23,384 nucleotides of DNA from assembly GCA_026770575.1 (NCBI GenBank), contig MU657846.1, positions 1-23,384 of the forward strand, written 5' to 3'. This document shows positions 1 through 9,951 of this stretch, one piece after another. Position numbers and translations under genes: made by a program. Below the pieces are notes generated by a model. That model made no database searches and had not been told where the DNA came from. It was given only the letters and a program-made list of their open reading frames with translations. The stretch's first letter is position 1. The number at the start of each line of letters is the position of its first letter. The DNA comes from Pelagophyceae sp. CCMP2097. Its lineage: Eukaryota; Sar; Pelagophyceae.

Positions 1-338
1 GAGTGGCATCGCAGCCCATCAAACGGTCCGTCCCGGACAAACATTACAACCAGCCCGTCCCGGACGGAGATTCTAAACACCTTCCATCGCCCGTCGCGCC
101 CTCCACGGGACCCCTCCGAACTGACTACCCTCGCCCACGACCGACCTACCCTCGCCCACTGTGACGACCTCACCGAATCCCTCTTATCCACCAGCTCCGA
201 AGCCCGGCGACCCCTATTGTAGCTCTTTTTACACACACACACACGAGGACGTCCTTTCTTTGAACACATTTTCAGGTCCGGTAATGAACACTTTAATCGG
301 CCGCGCGCGGGCCCGTCGACCGCAGAGGGCCTGCGTGC
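1..338. other. Upstream region of the first gene, no gene seen
   Basis: No coding content that I can support. It holds an (AC)7 microsatellite at 231-244, an 11-bp direct repeat of CCGTCCCGGAC near 29-39 and 54-64, and a 14-bp direct repeat CTACCCTCGCCCAC near 124-137 and 146-159. It presumably contains the promoter and 5' UTR of the glycosyltransferase gene starting at 339, but no clear TATA element was found. Confidence 0.5.
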
Positions 339-1643
339 ATGCGGCCGGCTCGGTGGCTGGCCTGCCTCGCGGCCGCCGCCGCGGGCTTCGGGCTGCCGCT
401 GCCGCTGCCCGACAACGCGAGCGTCGCCATCCTTTGCCCCGTTCACCAGACCAACGCCCGGCGGACGGCGCGCCTACTCGGCATCCTCCTCGCGCTCGAC
501 GTCGAGAGGAAGACCTGCCTCGTCGCGCTCCTCTGCGACGTGCGTCGCAAAGGACGACAGACGGACCGGGGGGCGGAAGGCGCCGTCAGAGGACGCCATC
601 GGAGGAGGACGCCATCGGAGGATGGCGCAATCAGAGGACGCCGTTGGAGGATGCCGCCGTCAGAAAAGCCGTCAGAGAAGCCTTTGTCGTAGGCGCACTC
701 GGCGGCGCTCGTCGCGTCGGACGCAGGCTTCCCCGCGCTCGAAGAAGCCTACGGCGAAGTGGCGTTGATCGCCGACGTGGCGTCGATCGACGTTTCGGGC
801 GCCGCGCCGGGGGCCCGCGAGGCACGTCACGAGCACGCGCGGCAGTGGCGGCGGCGCGCGCGGCTCGCGGTGGCGCGCAACTCGCTCGTTTCGGCGGCGC
901 GCATCAACCGATTCCGGTGGACGCTCTGGCTCGACTCGGACCTATGGGCGATGCCGCACGATCTCCTGCGCCGCCTCTTCGCGCCACGTACACACCAGCG
1001 TCGGACGCCGGACGGAAGACGGCGTCGGACGGCGGACGGCGGACGAAAGACAAATGTCGAAAACAACGCGCGTGCAACGCAGACGAGCGTAGGCGCGCAC
1101 GTCGTCGCGTGCGTTCGTCGCGAACGACGTCGCGCGGGGCCAGCCCCGGCACTTGTCTGTGTAGGCCGCGAGTCGTGGACCGCGGTGGGGTACTCTACGA
1201 CAAAAATTCGTGGGCGCACACGACGTCGTCGCGCGCCGCGTTCTACGGCCTGCCGGCGTCGGCTCTGGTAGTGCAGGGTGGCTACCGCGCGCAGGCGACG
1301 TTTGTCGTCGAAGACGGCGGCCGGCTCCGCGCGGGCGCCGCGTTCGCCGTGCGGTCACTCGACGACCTGCGCGGCGAAGCCTCGACGCGCTTCGTCGACC
1401 TCGACGCCGTCGGCACCGCGTGCCTCCTCGTCGCGACGTCCGTCTACGCTGCGGGCGTCACGTTTGCGGAAGCGCTCGACGATCATCTCCTCGTACCCGC
1501 GTGGCGGCGTCCGACGACACGCCGCAGCGCCTCGTGGCACCTCGACGACGCCTCGATAGGAGTCCGAGGCCTTTGGCGCGCGCGCGAAACGCGCGGGCGC
1601 TTCCGTCGTCGCCGACGTTGAGACGGTCGTGCAGCACGCGTGA
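339..1643 (+). CDS. Anp1/Mnn9-type glycosyltransferase (GT62-like), five exons
   Basis: Proposed exons are 339-539, 693-987, 1093-1108, 1165-1492 and 1560-1643, giving 307 residues; every join keeps phase with GT-AG borders. Residues 1-22 form a hydrophobic N-terminus, a signal peptide or Golgi type II anchor. Residues 26-45 (start ASVAILCPV) resemble the first strand of the Anp1/Van1/Mnn9 family. The family hallmarks follow: RLAVARNSL near 125-132, WTLWLDSDL with the metal-binding DSD at 148-150, YDKNSW near 182-187, and a DLDAVGTACLLV block matching the family's LDGVGGTxLLV. The last exon supplies ESEAFGARAKRAG, like the family's ETEGFG motif. Fungal members are Golgi mannosyltransferases; the sugar and acceptor here are not predictable. 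Exon 3 is only 16 nt but supplies the AHVVAP segment that matches DVVVPN. Introns 1 and 2 carry GGACG-rich imperfect repeats. The gene is convergent with its downstream neighbour. Confidence 0.75.
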
Positions 1644-2025
1644 CTGGCCGACAGGAGTGCCTTGCGACAGTAATCAAATGGAACCACAGTCGACGCCGAT
1701 CGGGGGGTCTGCGTGTGGCGCCGGGGCCCCGAGTCGTCCGGGTCCGTCGTTTGGCGCCGCGCGGTTGGAGTTAGGGAATTTTAACATATTTACAGTAATA
1801 CAATCGTGCGCCGGCGTGGTCCTCGTCGAGTTGCCGCCCGGGACTGCGCGGTGCGGGGGGTCGACATCGTTCGAGGCGCGAGCGGGGTGTCATTTTCAGG
1901 GGAAGTTCGGGGCGAGCGCGGTGCTCGGTGAGTGGGGCGCTCTGGTCGCGGAGCGGCCTGCGACGGCGCGAGTGGACCGGCGCGCGGGGGACGCCGCTGC
2001 GACGGCGGGGCCTTTGACGGACCTG
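1644..2025. other. Convergent intergenic region
   Basis: This is 382 bp between the stop codons of two convergent genes, so it should hold both 3' UTRs and poly(A) sites. A short AT-rich patch lies near 1778-1802. No repeat, RNA gene or further reading frame was recognised. Confidence 0.5.
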
Positions 2026-4451
2026 TTATGGGGCTGAGCCTGGCGCGGGCATCTCGGGCCGCGCGGCGGACGCGTCGTGGCCGTTGTGCGCGGCGCGCGG
2101 CAGCGGCTTGGTCATGAGGTGCTGCAGGATGGGCAGCGAGAGCAGGTTGTCGTCGGGCGCGGGGATGTCGCCCGACTGCACCAACGAGAGGAAGTTGTCC
2201 ACCGAAGAGTTGCGGTGCGCGTTCAACACGGCAGACTCGACGCGCGCGCGCACAGACATCGACTCCGACGAGGCCTCGCGCGGCCGCTTGGCCGTCGACG
2301 ACGACGACGCGCCGTTGGACGCCATCGCGCCGTTGGACGCCACCGGGGCGCCGCTCGGGTCGCTCGGGGCGTCGTCGGGCCGCGGCGGCGCGGCGGCGTC
2401 GCGCGGCGCGGGGCCCGGCGCCGCCGCGCCGGCGTCGCGGTACGCGCCAGCGGCCGGCGCGCGCGCGCCGTCGGTCTCCACGTGCGCGTCGCCGGCGTGC
2501 TGCGGCGCGGCGGCCTCGTCGCCGTCGTTGACGCGGCGGCGCTCCGAGGCGCTCGACGGCGCCGCCGGCGCTGCGGCGCCGAGGCTCGCGAGGCCCGCGC
2601 TCGGCAGCGGCGCGTCGTCGGCGTGGCCCGGCGCGTCGGGCGCGGCGTCCTCGCCGAGCGACTCGAGCGACGCGGCGCGCGGCCGCAGGCCTTCGAGGTT
2701 CGTCGAAGAAAGTTTGTAATCGGCGTCGCGGAGGAGGCGCAGGCGCAGCGCAGAGGGCCAGCCGTGCGAGAGGCCATCCGAGGAGAAGGAGGCGTTGCGC
2801 GGCCCGAGCGTCGGCGAGACGAGGGACGTGAGGTTCTCGATGGAGTGCAGCGAGGGCAAGTCAAGGGCGGAGAGGCCGTCCGACGACTGCATGAGCGAGA
2901 TGCACGACGAGAGGCCGTGGCGCCGCTCGTCGCCACGGTAGTGCTGCGGCTGCGGCGCCGCGCCGGGCGCGTGGTGGTAGTCGCCGGGGTAGTGGTCGCC
3001 GGCGTGCTGCTGGTGCGCCTCGTGCTGCTGGTGCGCCAGGTGCGCCAGGTGCTGCGCCAGGTGCTGCGCGTGCTGCTGCGCGTGCTGCGCGTGCTGCTGC
3101 GCGTAGGGGTGCTGCGCGTGCGCAAACTGCGCGTGCTGCTGTGGGGCGAACTGCGCGTGCCGCCGCGCCTCTTCGTCCTCGTGGTGCCGCGAGTCGTGGT
3201 GCCGGTACGGCGCCTCGTTCCACCGCGGCGCGTACCTAAAACGCCGGTTTGGGCCTCGCAAAGCGTCGGACGGCGTCTGGACGCGGCGGCGCACGGCAGG
3301 CCGTGGCCGTAGGGCGCGGCCATGGCCGCCGCGCCCGCGCCGGGCGTCGCGCGCGGCGGCGGCGCGCCCGCGTGCTCGTGCGGCGGCATGAGCCACGGCG
3401 CCAGCATGGGCCGCGGCTGCCCGACGTCGGACCTAGGCCTGGGCGGTCGGCGGCCGCCGCGGGAAGGGGAAACGCACTGCTGCATCATGTGCTGCCGCTG
3501 CGGCGGCCCGGCCTTTGCGGAGCGGTGCGACTGCGCGACGCGCGAGAGGAAGCGGCGCTCGAGCTCGGCGAGCTCGAAGCGCGAGCGCTTGATTTCGTCT
3601 GGGGAGAGACGGTCCATGTCTTGCTGCCGCCGTCGAAAGACCTGCTTGCCAATACAATTGCTCCCCACAAACTTCTTCGAGATGCGCATCGGGTCGCAGT
3701 TCAGCAGCTTGCTCAGGAATGTCCGCAGCCTAGAGCCAGCGTCCGACAAGAGGCCACGCGGGGAAAGAGGGACGCGGCAACTGACGTCGTGCCGTCGGTG
3801 AGGGGCAGGAGGCCGTGTTTGAATTCCTAAGGACGGGTTTACATTCGGCTTCGAGCTTTGGGCGCGGGCGGCGCGCGCGTGGCCGCACATGGATGAGGCG
3901 GTTCGCGTAGGCCTCTTCTTCGACGGTCCACTTGCCCCTACAATTGTACATCGGGACCGGAATCCGGGCCCAAAGGCGCTCAAACGTCTAATATCGTCGG
4001 GAACCCCACCGACGTTCGCCCCGGTGCGGGCCCCGGGGGGCGCGCCCCGGTTTTCGAAAGGTGCGTTTTCGGGTGCATACCCCCTTTCTCGGTTGGCGGC
4101 CCCGCGCCCCGAGCAGCCCCCTCTTTTTTTTCAGTCGACGACGCGGAAAGTCGGGTGGCGCGTTTGGCGGGCGCACCTTCGGAGGCCGTTGGTCTCGCGC
4201 CGCGACTTTGCCAGGGCGCTGGCCTCCTTTGTGTCGACCTTTTTGGGCGGCGAGGCCTTAGCGGCGGTAAACGACGTTTCCTGCGCCTCAAACTCGTCCT
4301 TGGCCGCCGCGGCGGCGCCGCGCGGACTGCGCGACGCGCCGTCCGCGTCGCCGCCGGCCGACGTAGTAGCCTTGGAATCGATCAGCGAGTTTAGCTCATC
4401 GATGCTCGGACTCTCGTCCCTACGCGCGCGCAAAAATCTCAAGCGCTGCAT
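2026..4451 (-). CDS. Stramenopile Myb/SANT-like putative regulatory protein with His/Gln/Ala tract, five exons
   Basis: Exons on the minus strand are 4451-4177, 3937-3889, 3826-3786, 3729-3295 and 3235-2026; all phases agree and the product is 669 residues. Exons 1-3 join a module that starts RRGKWTVEEEAYANRLI (about residue 92), continues EFKHGLLPLTDGTT, and ends LNCDPMRISKKF then CIGKQVF. This looks like a Myb/SANT-type helix set followed by a conserved basic segment that I recall from many predicted diatom and pelagophyte proteins; I cannot name a curated family. Residues 160-190 form a charged coiled-coil-like helix (DEIKRSRFELAELERRFL). Residues 293-342 are a His/Gln/Ala tract. The C-terminus has DNFLSLVQSGDIPAPDDNLL, possibly a second conserved motif. 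Putative nuclear role is inference. The 57-nt stretch 3473-3417 is in frame but has intron-like borders (GTTTCC to GGGCAG) and could be an optional intron. The ATG at 4451 is the first seen; a CGTAG acceptor shortly after it leaves the 5' end open. Confidence 0.7.
3010..3159 (-). repeat. Triplet-rich tract coding for His/Gln/Ala repeats
   Basis: About 150 bp of imperfect GCG-CAG-CAC triplet repeats inside the last exon of the Myb-like gene. On the minus strand it codes for a run of HAQ-, QQH- and AQHLAQHLA-type units. The length is a multiple of three and the frame stays open, so slippage here would alter protein length without breaking the gene. Confidence 0.75.
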
Positions 4452-4603
4452 GGCGCGGCGCGCGCAGCGCGGGGCTGCGCCGGCCAGGGACGCGGCGTGC
4501 GCGCATGGCCCGAAAGATCCAAGGCGAAAGCGCCCTTCCAGGGTTGCTCTGAACTTGAAGAAAGTGAGCCAATTGAGTTTCGTTCCAACGAATTTTTACG
4601 TCG

Positions 4604-5566
4604 CTAAAGAGATTCGGCCAGGGCGGCGACGGGCGCGGGCCGCCGCAGCTCGAGCTCCGTGGCGGCGGAGACCTCGTCGAGGGCGTTCCTCCGCAGCGGG
4701 ACCTGTTTCGGGTCGGTTCGGCGACGTCCCTGTGGACGGAGCGGGTCCCTAACTGCGCCCGGGCGCTGCGTGCGGTACGGCATCTGCGCCCCGCAAGGCG
4801 CCTAGGATGATTCGGCGTCGACGTGGGAGTTATGCTGCTTGCCGTGGCATCTGACCCCTGGGCGGGGTCATCGGCTCTTGGAGACTGACCGAACGAGGCC
4901 TTGTCCGAGTACGCGCGGCCCGTGCGCGGGTCCCGATATCGCGCGCGCGCGCCCGTCACCTGCCGCGAAGCGCGTCGACGGTCCGCGCCCGCGGGTCATC
5001 GGCCGCCGCGGGTCCGACGCACGGCGCAGAGCTCGACGGTGGGCGGCGGCGCCGGGTCCTGGCAGATCACGCCGGGCAGCGACGCGTCGGCCGCCGCAAA
5101 CGTCACCATCGTCGGGCCTGCGCCGCAACTCAGCGGCGCGCGCCCCGCCGGCCGCTCGACGTCTCGACTTCGAGCCGCGGAAACGGACGCGGTGCAGATG
5201 GGTGCAGCCGCGGCGGGAGACAGTCCGGGCGTAGCTCCGGGCCTTTTCCGTCTTGTACCTGCGCCGGCGCGTCGCCGCCGCGGCGCCGTATCCGCGCGGG
5301 CGCTGGGGCCGACGCGACGTTGCCGTGCTTTGCCATGGCCGCTCCTGCGCGGAGCGAGGCATCGGCCTCGCTTTCGGCTCGCCGGTTTCGGCATGCGGCG
5401 GGGGCGCACTTCGTTGGACTTCGATCCACAGGCTGTTGTCGGCCTCGGTGGCCACCGCCTGCGTGAGCATTTCGTCCTGCGAGAACTTTACGCGGACGGT
5501 CCGCCGGCCCGGCGCCGCCTCCGCCTCCTTGGCGACGACGGCGGCGCGCTCGCGCTTCGGCGGCAT
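4604..5566 (-). CDS. VPS72: VPS72/YL1-like subunit of a SWR1-type chromatin remodeller (YL1 C-terminal domain)
   Basis: Proposed exons on the minus strand are 5566-5410, 5344-5189, 5117-5023, 4959-4890 and 4752-4604, about 208 residues. The firmest part is exons 3-4: TMVTFAAADASLPGV, then PPPTVELCAVTGARARYRD and PRTGRAYSDKASF. This is the YL1_C pattern (C-x-VTG-x-xA-x-YRDP-x-TG-x-xY). Exon 1 has KFSQDEMLTQAVATEADN, matching the YL1 N-terminal TQEELLxEA-x-TE-x-N motif. In known species YL1/Swc2 binds H2A.Z-H2B and helps SWR1/SRCAP insert H2A.Z. The protein is much shorter than animal or yeast YL1, and I see no acidic N-terminal stretch. Exon 2 and the last exon are the only phase-compatible choices I found but lack conserved motifs, so the middle and the end are tentative. 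A TTTTAAAAA element at 5669-5677 could be the core promoter. Confidence 0.65.
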
Positions 5567-5931
5567 GCCGCGCGGCTGGACCGCGTCGGTCGCGCGGTGT
5601 AAAAAGAATAAGGGCTGCTTTCGGCGAACACGTGGCTTTCGGGACCCGATCACGCCCGAAGGCGAAGCTTTTAAAAAGCCTTGAACCCGAAGCTTGAAGC
5701 GCCAAAGAGTGTGTGACCGCAGCGGACGAATTAGCTTCTAAGTCTTCGGACCGCATAGACTCCATGTTGGCAGATTCGTCTTACGACCGAAAGCGCCGCT
5801 TCGTTTGGAGATGAGATTTAACTGTCTGTTTGGACATGGTCGGCGCCTCCTGCGCTCCGGCCTTTTGCGCCCCCGGCGAGGGGCATTGACAACAGCCCTT
5901 GCGGCCGCGGCGTTGGTTGGCAAAGGGTTTA
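5567..5931. other. Intergenic region between plastid S1 and VPS72 genes
   Basis: This is 365 bp between the S1 stop codon and the VPS72 start, both on the minus strand. It should contain the S1 3' UTR and the VPS72 promoter. TTTTAAAAA at 5669-5677 is the only promoter-like element seen. No further gene was recognised. Confidence 0.45.
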
Positions 5932-7553
5932 CTACACAGACGCGACGTCGTCGAGGCCGTCGATGGCGGCGAGCGAGTCGAGGCCGAGGACGATCTCGCG
6001 CGCGGCCTCCTCGCGGGCCACGCGTTCGGCCTCGATGCGCGCGTGGTACTTTGCGGCCGTCTCTTCCGCCATGTCGTAGACGCGCTGCGGGTCGCGCAGC
6101 ATGTCTCCGGGCTCCGCCTCGAGCGTCTTCGTGCTGAGCGCGATGCGGCCGTTGGCCTTGTCGTGGTCGATGACCATGACCTTGAGGAGCATGCCCTCGG
6201 ACAGCGTGGCAGTGATGTCCTGGACGCGGTCGTACGAAATCTGCGAAATGTGCAGCAGGCCCGCCATCGAGTTGACCTCGACAAAGGCGCCGTAGGGCTT
6301 GACGGAGATGACCTTGCCCGGGAAGACGTCGCCGCGCTTGATCTGCTCCATGGAGTGCTCGACGACCGCGCGGCGGTTCGAGACCACGAGCTTGTTCGCC
6401 TCGCGGTTCACCTCGAGGAACTTGAGCTGGAGCACCGTGCCCACGAGGGCCTCGGTGGCGCCGCCGGAACCCATGATGTGCGACCCGGGGAGGAAGGCGC
6501 GGAGGCCCTCGACGAGCGCGATGGCGCCGCCGCGGTTCACTTGCACCACCTTGGCCTCAAAGCAGGGGTCCTCCTTGTAGAGGGCCTCTAGCTTCTCCCA
6601 AGCGCGCGTGTACATAATCTTCTTGATGGAGACCATGAGCTGGCCGTCGTCGCGCGAGTCGCCCACGATCTGGAACTCGTACTGCTCGCCAACCTGGACG
6701 AAGTCGCCAATCGTCTCGCCGCCCTCGACGGGCATGATCGTCGCCTCGCGCAGCGGCAGCACCGCAGACGACTTGGCGCCGACCTCGACCATGGCGATTT
6801 TGCCGCCGTCGAGCTTGACCACCGTGCCCGTGATGAGGTCGCCCACCTTAAAAGAGTACTCCTGCTGCTTCACCAGCGTGCCAAACTCCGCGTACGACAT
6901 GTCAGTCTCCTTCGTCACCACGTTGAACCTAGAGGTCGCGGTGACGGCCTCCGCCACGAAGAGTCTTCACGCGTCCTTACGACACCGCTTCAAAACGCCT
7001 CTCGACCACGCCGCCTCTCGACGAGGCCGAGACCCGGCGGGCCTGCCGCCGCGGTTCCGCCACGCCCGGCGCTGGGCGGCGGGCGGCGGCGCCGGGGGGG
7101 CGGGTGCCTGCGGTCCGCCGCCGCGCCCGCGTCCGTCGTCGCACAAAATCCGCCACCCGGCGGCGCCCTCGTGCGACTCCGCCGGTTGTCTCCCGCATGC
7201 GCGGCTCTCGGGCCGGTCGTCTTTTGGCCTTGCGCCCCCGGGTCTGCTTTGACGCAGCGGTCGCGCTTGCCGGCGTACTTCGCCTTGAAGAAATCAAACT
7301 TGGTGTGCTCCTCCTTCTTCGAGAGGAACTTGGGCAGCAGCACCTTGTACTTTGACTGGAACGCCTTTTGGCTCGCCGACAGCGTCATGTCTTCATCCTC
7401 AAAGGCGAAGACGCCCCGGTCATCCGCAGTCACCTCAACTTCGTCCAGCGCCGACTTCACAGCCGTCGATCGTCGCACGGCGCTCCGCTCCGCACCGGGC
7501 ACGAGCGCGACCACCCCGACGACGGACAGCGCGGCGGCGACGGCGAGCTTCAT
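5932..7553 (-). CDS. rps1: Plastid 30S ribosomal protein S1, nucleus-encoded, with N-terminal targeting exon
   Basis: The main exon (about 6928 or 6948 down to 5932) codes for three S1 RNA-binding domains. They begin near YSFKVGDLITGTVV, CFEAKVVQVNRGGAIALVEG and RGDVFPGKVISVKPYGAFVE. The sequence then runs through GLLHISQISYDRVQDI and ALSTKTLEAEPGDMLRDP, closely matching plant chloroplast S1. S1 holds mRNA on the small ribosomal subunit. The main exon has no targeting peptide. About 330 bp upstream, on the same strand, the exon starting at 7553 gives MKLAVAAALSVVGVVALVPG, a signal peptide, then a basic region and an acidic, lysine-rich segment. This is the layout expected for import into a complex plastid, so I join them. 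The exact border is unresolved: donor 7278 to acceptor 6929, or donor 7253 to acceptor 6949, both keep frame (about 423 or 438 residues). The targeting exon could instead be a separate small gene. Confidence 0.8.
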
Positions 7554-7675
7554 GCTGGCACGTAGTTCAACTCGAAGAAAAACCACGAAGGAGGAGTCTC
7601 GCCGGAAACCAACGGCCCAGAAATCCGGAGGCATTTTGACCCGTCGCCAGTAGTCTCTGCTTCGCCAAGAACACC
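7554..7675. promoter_or_regulatory. Divergent promoter region between plastid S1 and RPL17
   Basis: Only 122 bp separate the two start codons, which face away from each other, so both promoters and 5' UTRs must fit here. One side serves a plastid and the other a cytosolic ribosomal protein. No TATA box is evident. If the targeting exon at 7553 is a separate gene, the shared promoter serves that gene instead. Confidence 0.55.
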
Positions 7676-8536
7676 ATGGGCAAGTATTCGTTTGACCCCG
7701 AGGCGACGACCGAGTCGTCCAAGGCGCGCGGCGCATCGCTCCGCGCGCACTTCAAGCAGTGCCGCGAGGTGCGTCCACGGCACTGCGGACCAAAAAGCCG
7801 GCCCGGGGGCTCCAGGAGACCAAAAGGCGTCGCCGGTGGCCCCGGCGCCGCGGCGGCGCCCGCTACGGGCGAGCCCGAGCGCGGATGCGCGGCGTTGGGG
7901 CGGCGGCGCACGCGGCGGTGGCCCGGGAACGGAGCGGCGCGGCAACGCGGTGCCTTCAAGAGGGCCGCGGAGCCCCGGCTGCACCTGTCCTCGGCTGCTC
8001 GTTTAGAGTGCAGGCCTCCAAAGTGGCGGCGCAACCGGCATGCGGGCGTTGGTCGCCCACGGCCCGGCGCGTAGGTGTGCCATGCGCTCAAGGACATGAA
8101 GCTGCCGAAGGCCAAGGCGTTCCTCGAGGACGTGCTCAACTACAAGCAGGCCGTGCCCTTCACCAAGTTCACGGGCGGCTGCGGCCGTCACGCGCAGGGC
8201 AAGCTTCGCAAGGCTGCCGGCGACAAGGTCCGATGGCCGCAAAAGGCGACGAAGATGGTCCTCGACCTGCTGAAGAACGCCGAGGCCAACGCCGAGACCA
8301 AGGGCCTCGACGCGGCCGGTCTCGTCGTCAAGCACGCGCAGGCCAACCGCGCGCAGAAGCAGCGCCGCCGCACGTACCGCGCGCACGGTCGCATCAACCC
8401 GTTCATGTCGTCGCCCGCGCACATTGAGATCATCCTGACCAACGAGCCGGAGCCGGTCAAGAAGACGTCCGAGGAGGGCGCCAAGAAGCTGACGTCGCGC
8501 AAGTCCAAGTCCATCAAGGCCGGCGGTGGCATCTAG
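7676..8536 (+). CDS. RPL17: 60S ribosomal protein L17 (uL22), two exons
   Basis: Exon 1 is 7676-7768 and exon 2 is 8075-8536. The 306-bp intron has a GTGCGT donor and a CGCGTAG acceptor in phase 0. The product is 184 residues, the same as human RPL17. Exon 1 gives MGKYSFDPE and the [18 protein letters not shown] segment. Exon 2 has [32 protein letters not shown], and the highly conserved [18 protein letters not shown] followed by HIEIIL. uL22 lines the ribosomal exit tunnel. The C-terminal tail is lysine/serine-rich, as is usual. The intron is much longer than most in this window. Confidence 0.95.
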
Positions 8537-8824
8537 AAGCGCATGGAGACACTTCCTAACCTAAACCCCCTCGAACCCACGCGCCAAGCAGCTCTCGGGC
8601 CGAAAAGTGGGGCGGGCTCGAATCGAAAGTGAGCGTGTTCCACCGATCCCTTTCTCCCTGTCGTCGCGTGTCGTCATGTGACACCGTCGCAGAGGAGGAT
8701 TGAGTCTAGGTGCAGCGACATTATTCTCGGACCCGGGCCAGGGGACTTTAAATCCTGGGAACCCGCACTTTCGTCCATCTCGGAGGTCAGGAGCGACTCG
8801 CGGCTCTTCGCCCGCCCCCACGCC

Positions 8825-9951
8825 ATGGAGGAGAGCAAGTCGACGAACCCGCTGCTCGGCGCGCACCAGGACGCGCGCAACGGCGAAATCGAGATCGAGA
8901 ACCGTGCGCCGTCTGCGTCGAACGACGTGGCCTCCGTCGCCTCTCTCGATGGGCGGCCGCGCAGGCGCGCTCATCGTCGGGCTGCAGCAGGCCGACGCGT
9001 ACTACCAGGAACAGCAGCGGCTGGCCAAGACGATCCGAAAGGGCTTTCTCGACCTTGCAAAGGTCCGTCGAGACTTGCGCGGGGAGACGGCCCTGACCAC
9101 TCGGCGGCGCGCGATCGCCCCGACCAGGCGCGGCAGAGTTCCGCGTCGCCGATCTCGGCCCTGAACTGCCGTGCGTCCACTTTGATATTGGCACGCCGCG
9201 GGAGCCCGCGGACGGCCGCGTTTAGGTGAGGAGCTGTGCGCGCAATACCTCGTCGAGAACGACGAGGACTACGAGTCGCTCGGCATCGAAGCAGCCGGTG
9301 CGTCACAGGCCCGCCGCCCGCGCGGAGCGCCCGCGCAGAGCGTCCACGTAGAGGGCGCGCGCCGAGGGCGCACGCCGCGCCCGCCGGTGGGCGCGGCGCC
9401 CAGCGGGGCCGTCGCCGCACGCCGCCGCACGCCGCCTTTGTCGCAGGCGCCGCCGACGCGTGGCGCGCCTTCAACCCGCGCGGCATCTCGCTGGCGCAGC
9501 AGAGCCTCCGAAGACGCGGCGGGGCCGACGACGCCGTGGAAGAGTTGCACGAGAGCGGCATGCGCGCCGATTCCGACGGGCCCGACGAGGTCGTCGACCC
9601 CGTCCTCCTCTTCGCCGGCTTTCCCTCGTGCGTTTCGCGGGCGGCCGCCTTTTTTCGCGGTCGTCGGGCGCGCGTCTGCGTCGGCGCGCGGCGTGCGCGA
9701 CGCCCCCCCCCCCCCCCCCCCCCCCGCGCTGCGCAAGGCGAAGAAGGAGTTCGTGCACGCGCTGACGCACATGATCAAGCTCGCCAACGCGATCCAGCGC
9801 ATGCGTCTCGCCCAGCGTCCTTGGCGCCTCGACCGCAGACGCTGCGACGGACCGCCGACCGCGCGCGCCAAACCGCGCATTAGGAGCGGCGCAGCACGCG
9901 CTCGAGAAAGTCGACACGCCCGCCTCTTCGGCCTCGTCGGACTCGAGCTGA
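8825..9951 (+). CDS. VMA22: VMA22/CCDC115-like V-ATPase assembly factor, six exons
   Basis: Proposed exons are 8825-8903, 8965-9066, 9226-9297, 9447-9627, about 9725-9804 and 9884-9951, 193 residues (human CCDC115 has 180). Residues 28-60 form a coiled coil ending KTIRKGFLDLAKV, like the family's WLSLAKAR. A variable acidic middle follows. Then DPVLLFAGFPS and ALRKAKKEFVHALTHMI match the family signature DPLxWFGxLVPxxLRxAQxxF, and the end KLANAIQRMRAAQHALEKV forms the last helix. In yeast and animals Vma22 acts with Vma12/Vma21 in the ER to assemble the V0 sector. The exon 4-5 border is irregular: a run of 23 C at 9703-9725 sits where the acceptor should be and no AG lies between 9628 and 9735. 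A canonical alternative (donor GTTTCG at 9632, acceptor after 9737) drops ALRK. Low overall identity makes the family call moderate. Confidence 0.55.
9703..9725 (+). repeat. Homopolymer run of 23 C
   Basis: Twenty-three consecutive C residues lie in the pyrimidine-tract position of intron 4 of the VMA22-like gene. They may be a real polypyrimidine tract or a sequencing/assembly artefact that replaced the acceptor dinucleotide. Confidence 0.9.

Noticed and set aside
981..1092. GC-donor intron in the glycosyltransferase gene
   Set aside because: A first attempt used a GC donor at 981, but the canonical GT at 988 keeps phase with the 16-nt exon and explains the conserved residues.
161..1621. 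Long 486-codon plus-strand frame over the first gene
   Set aside because: It runs through the introns of the glycosyltransferase gene; only its later part (exon 4) is coding, and its N-terminal part is Arg/Ala-rich noise.
2077..3312. 411-codon plus-strand frame opposite the Myb-like gene
   Set aside because: Composition is almost only R, V, A and G; it is the antisense shadow of the GC-rich last exon.
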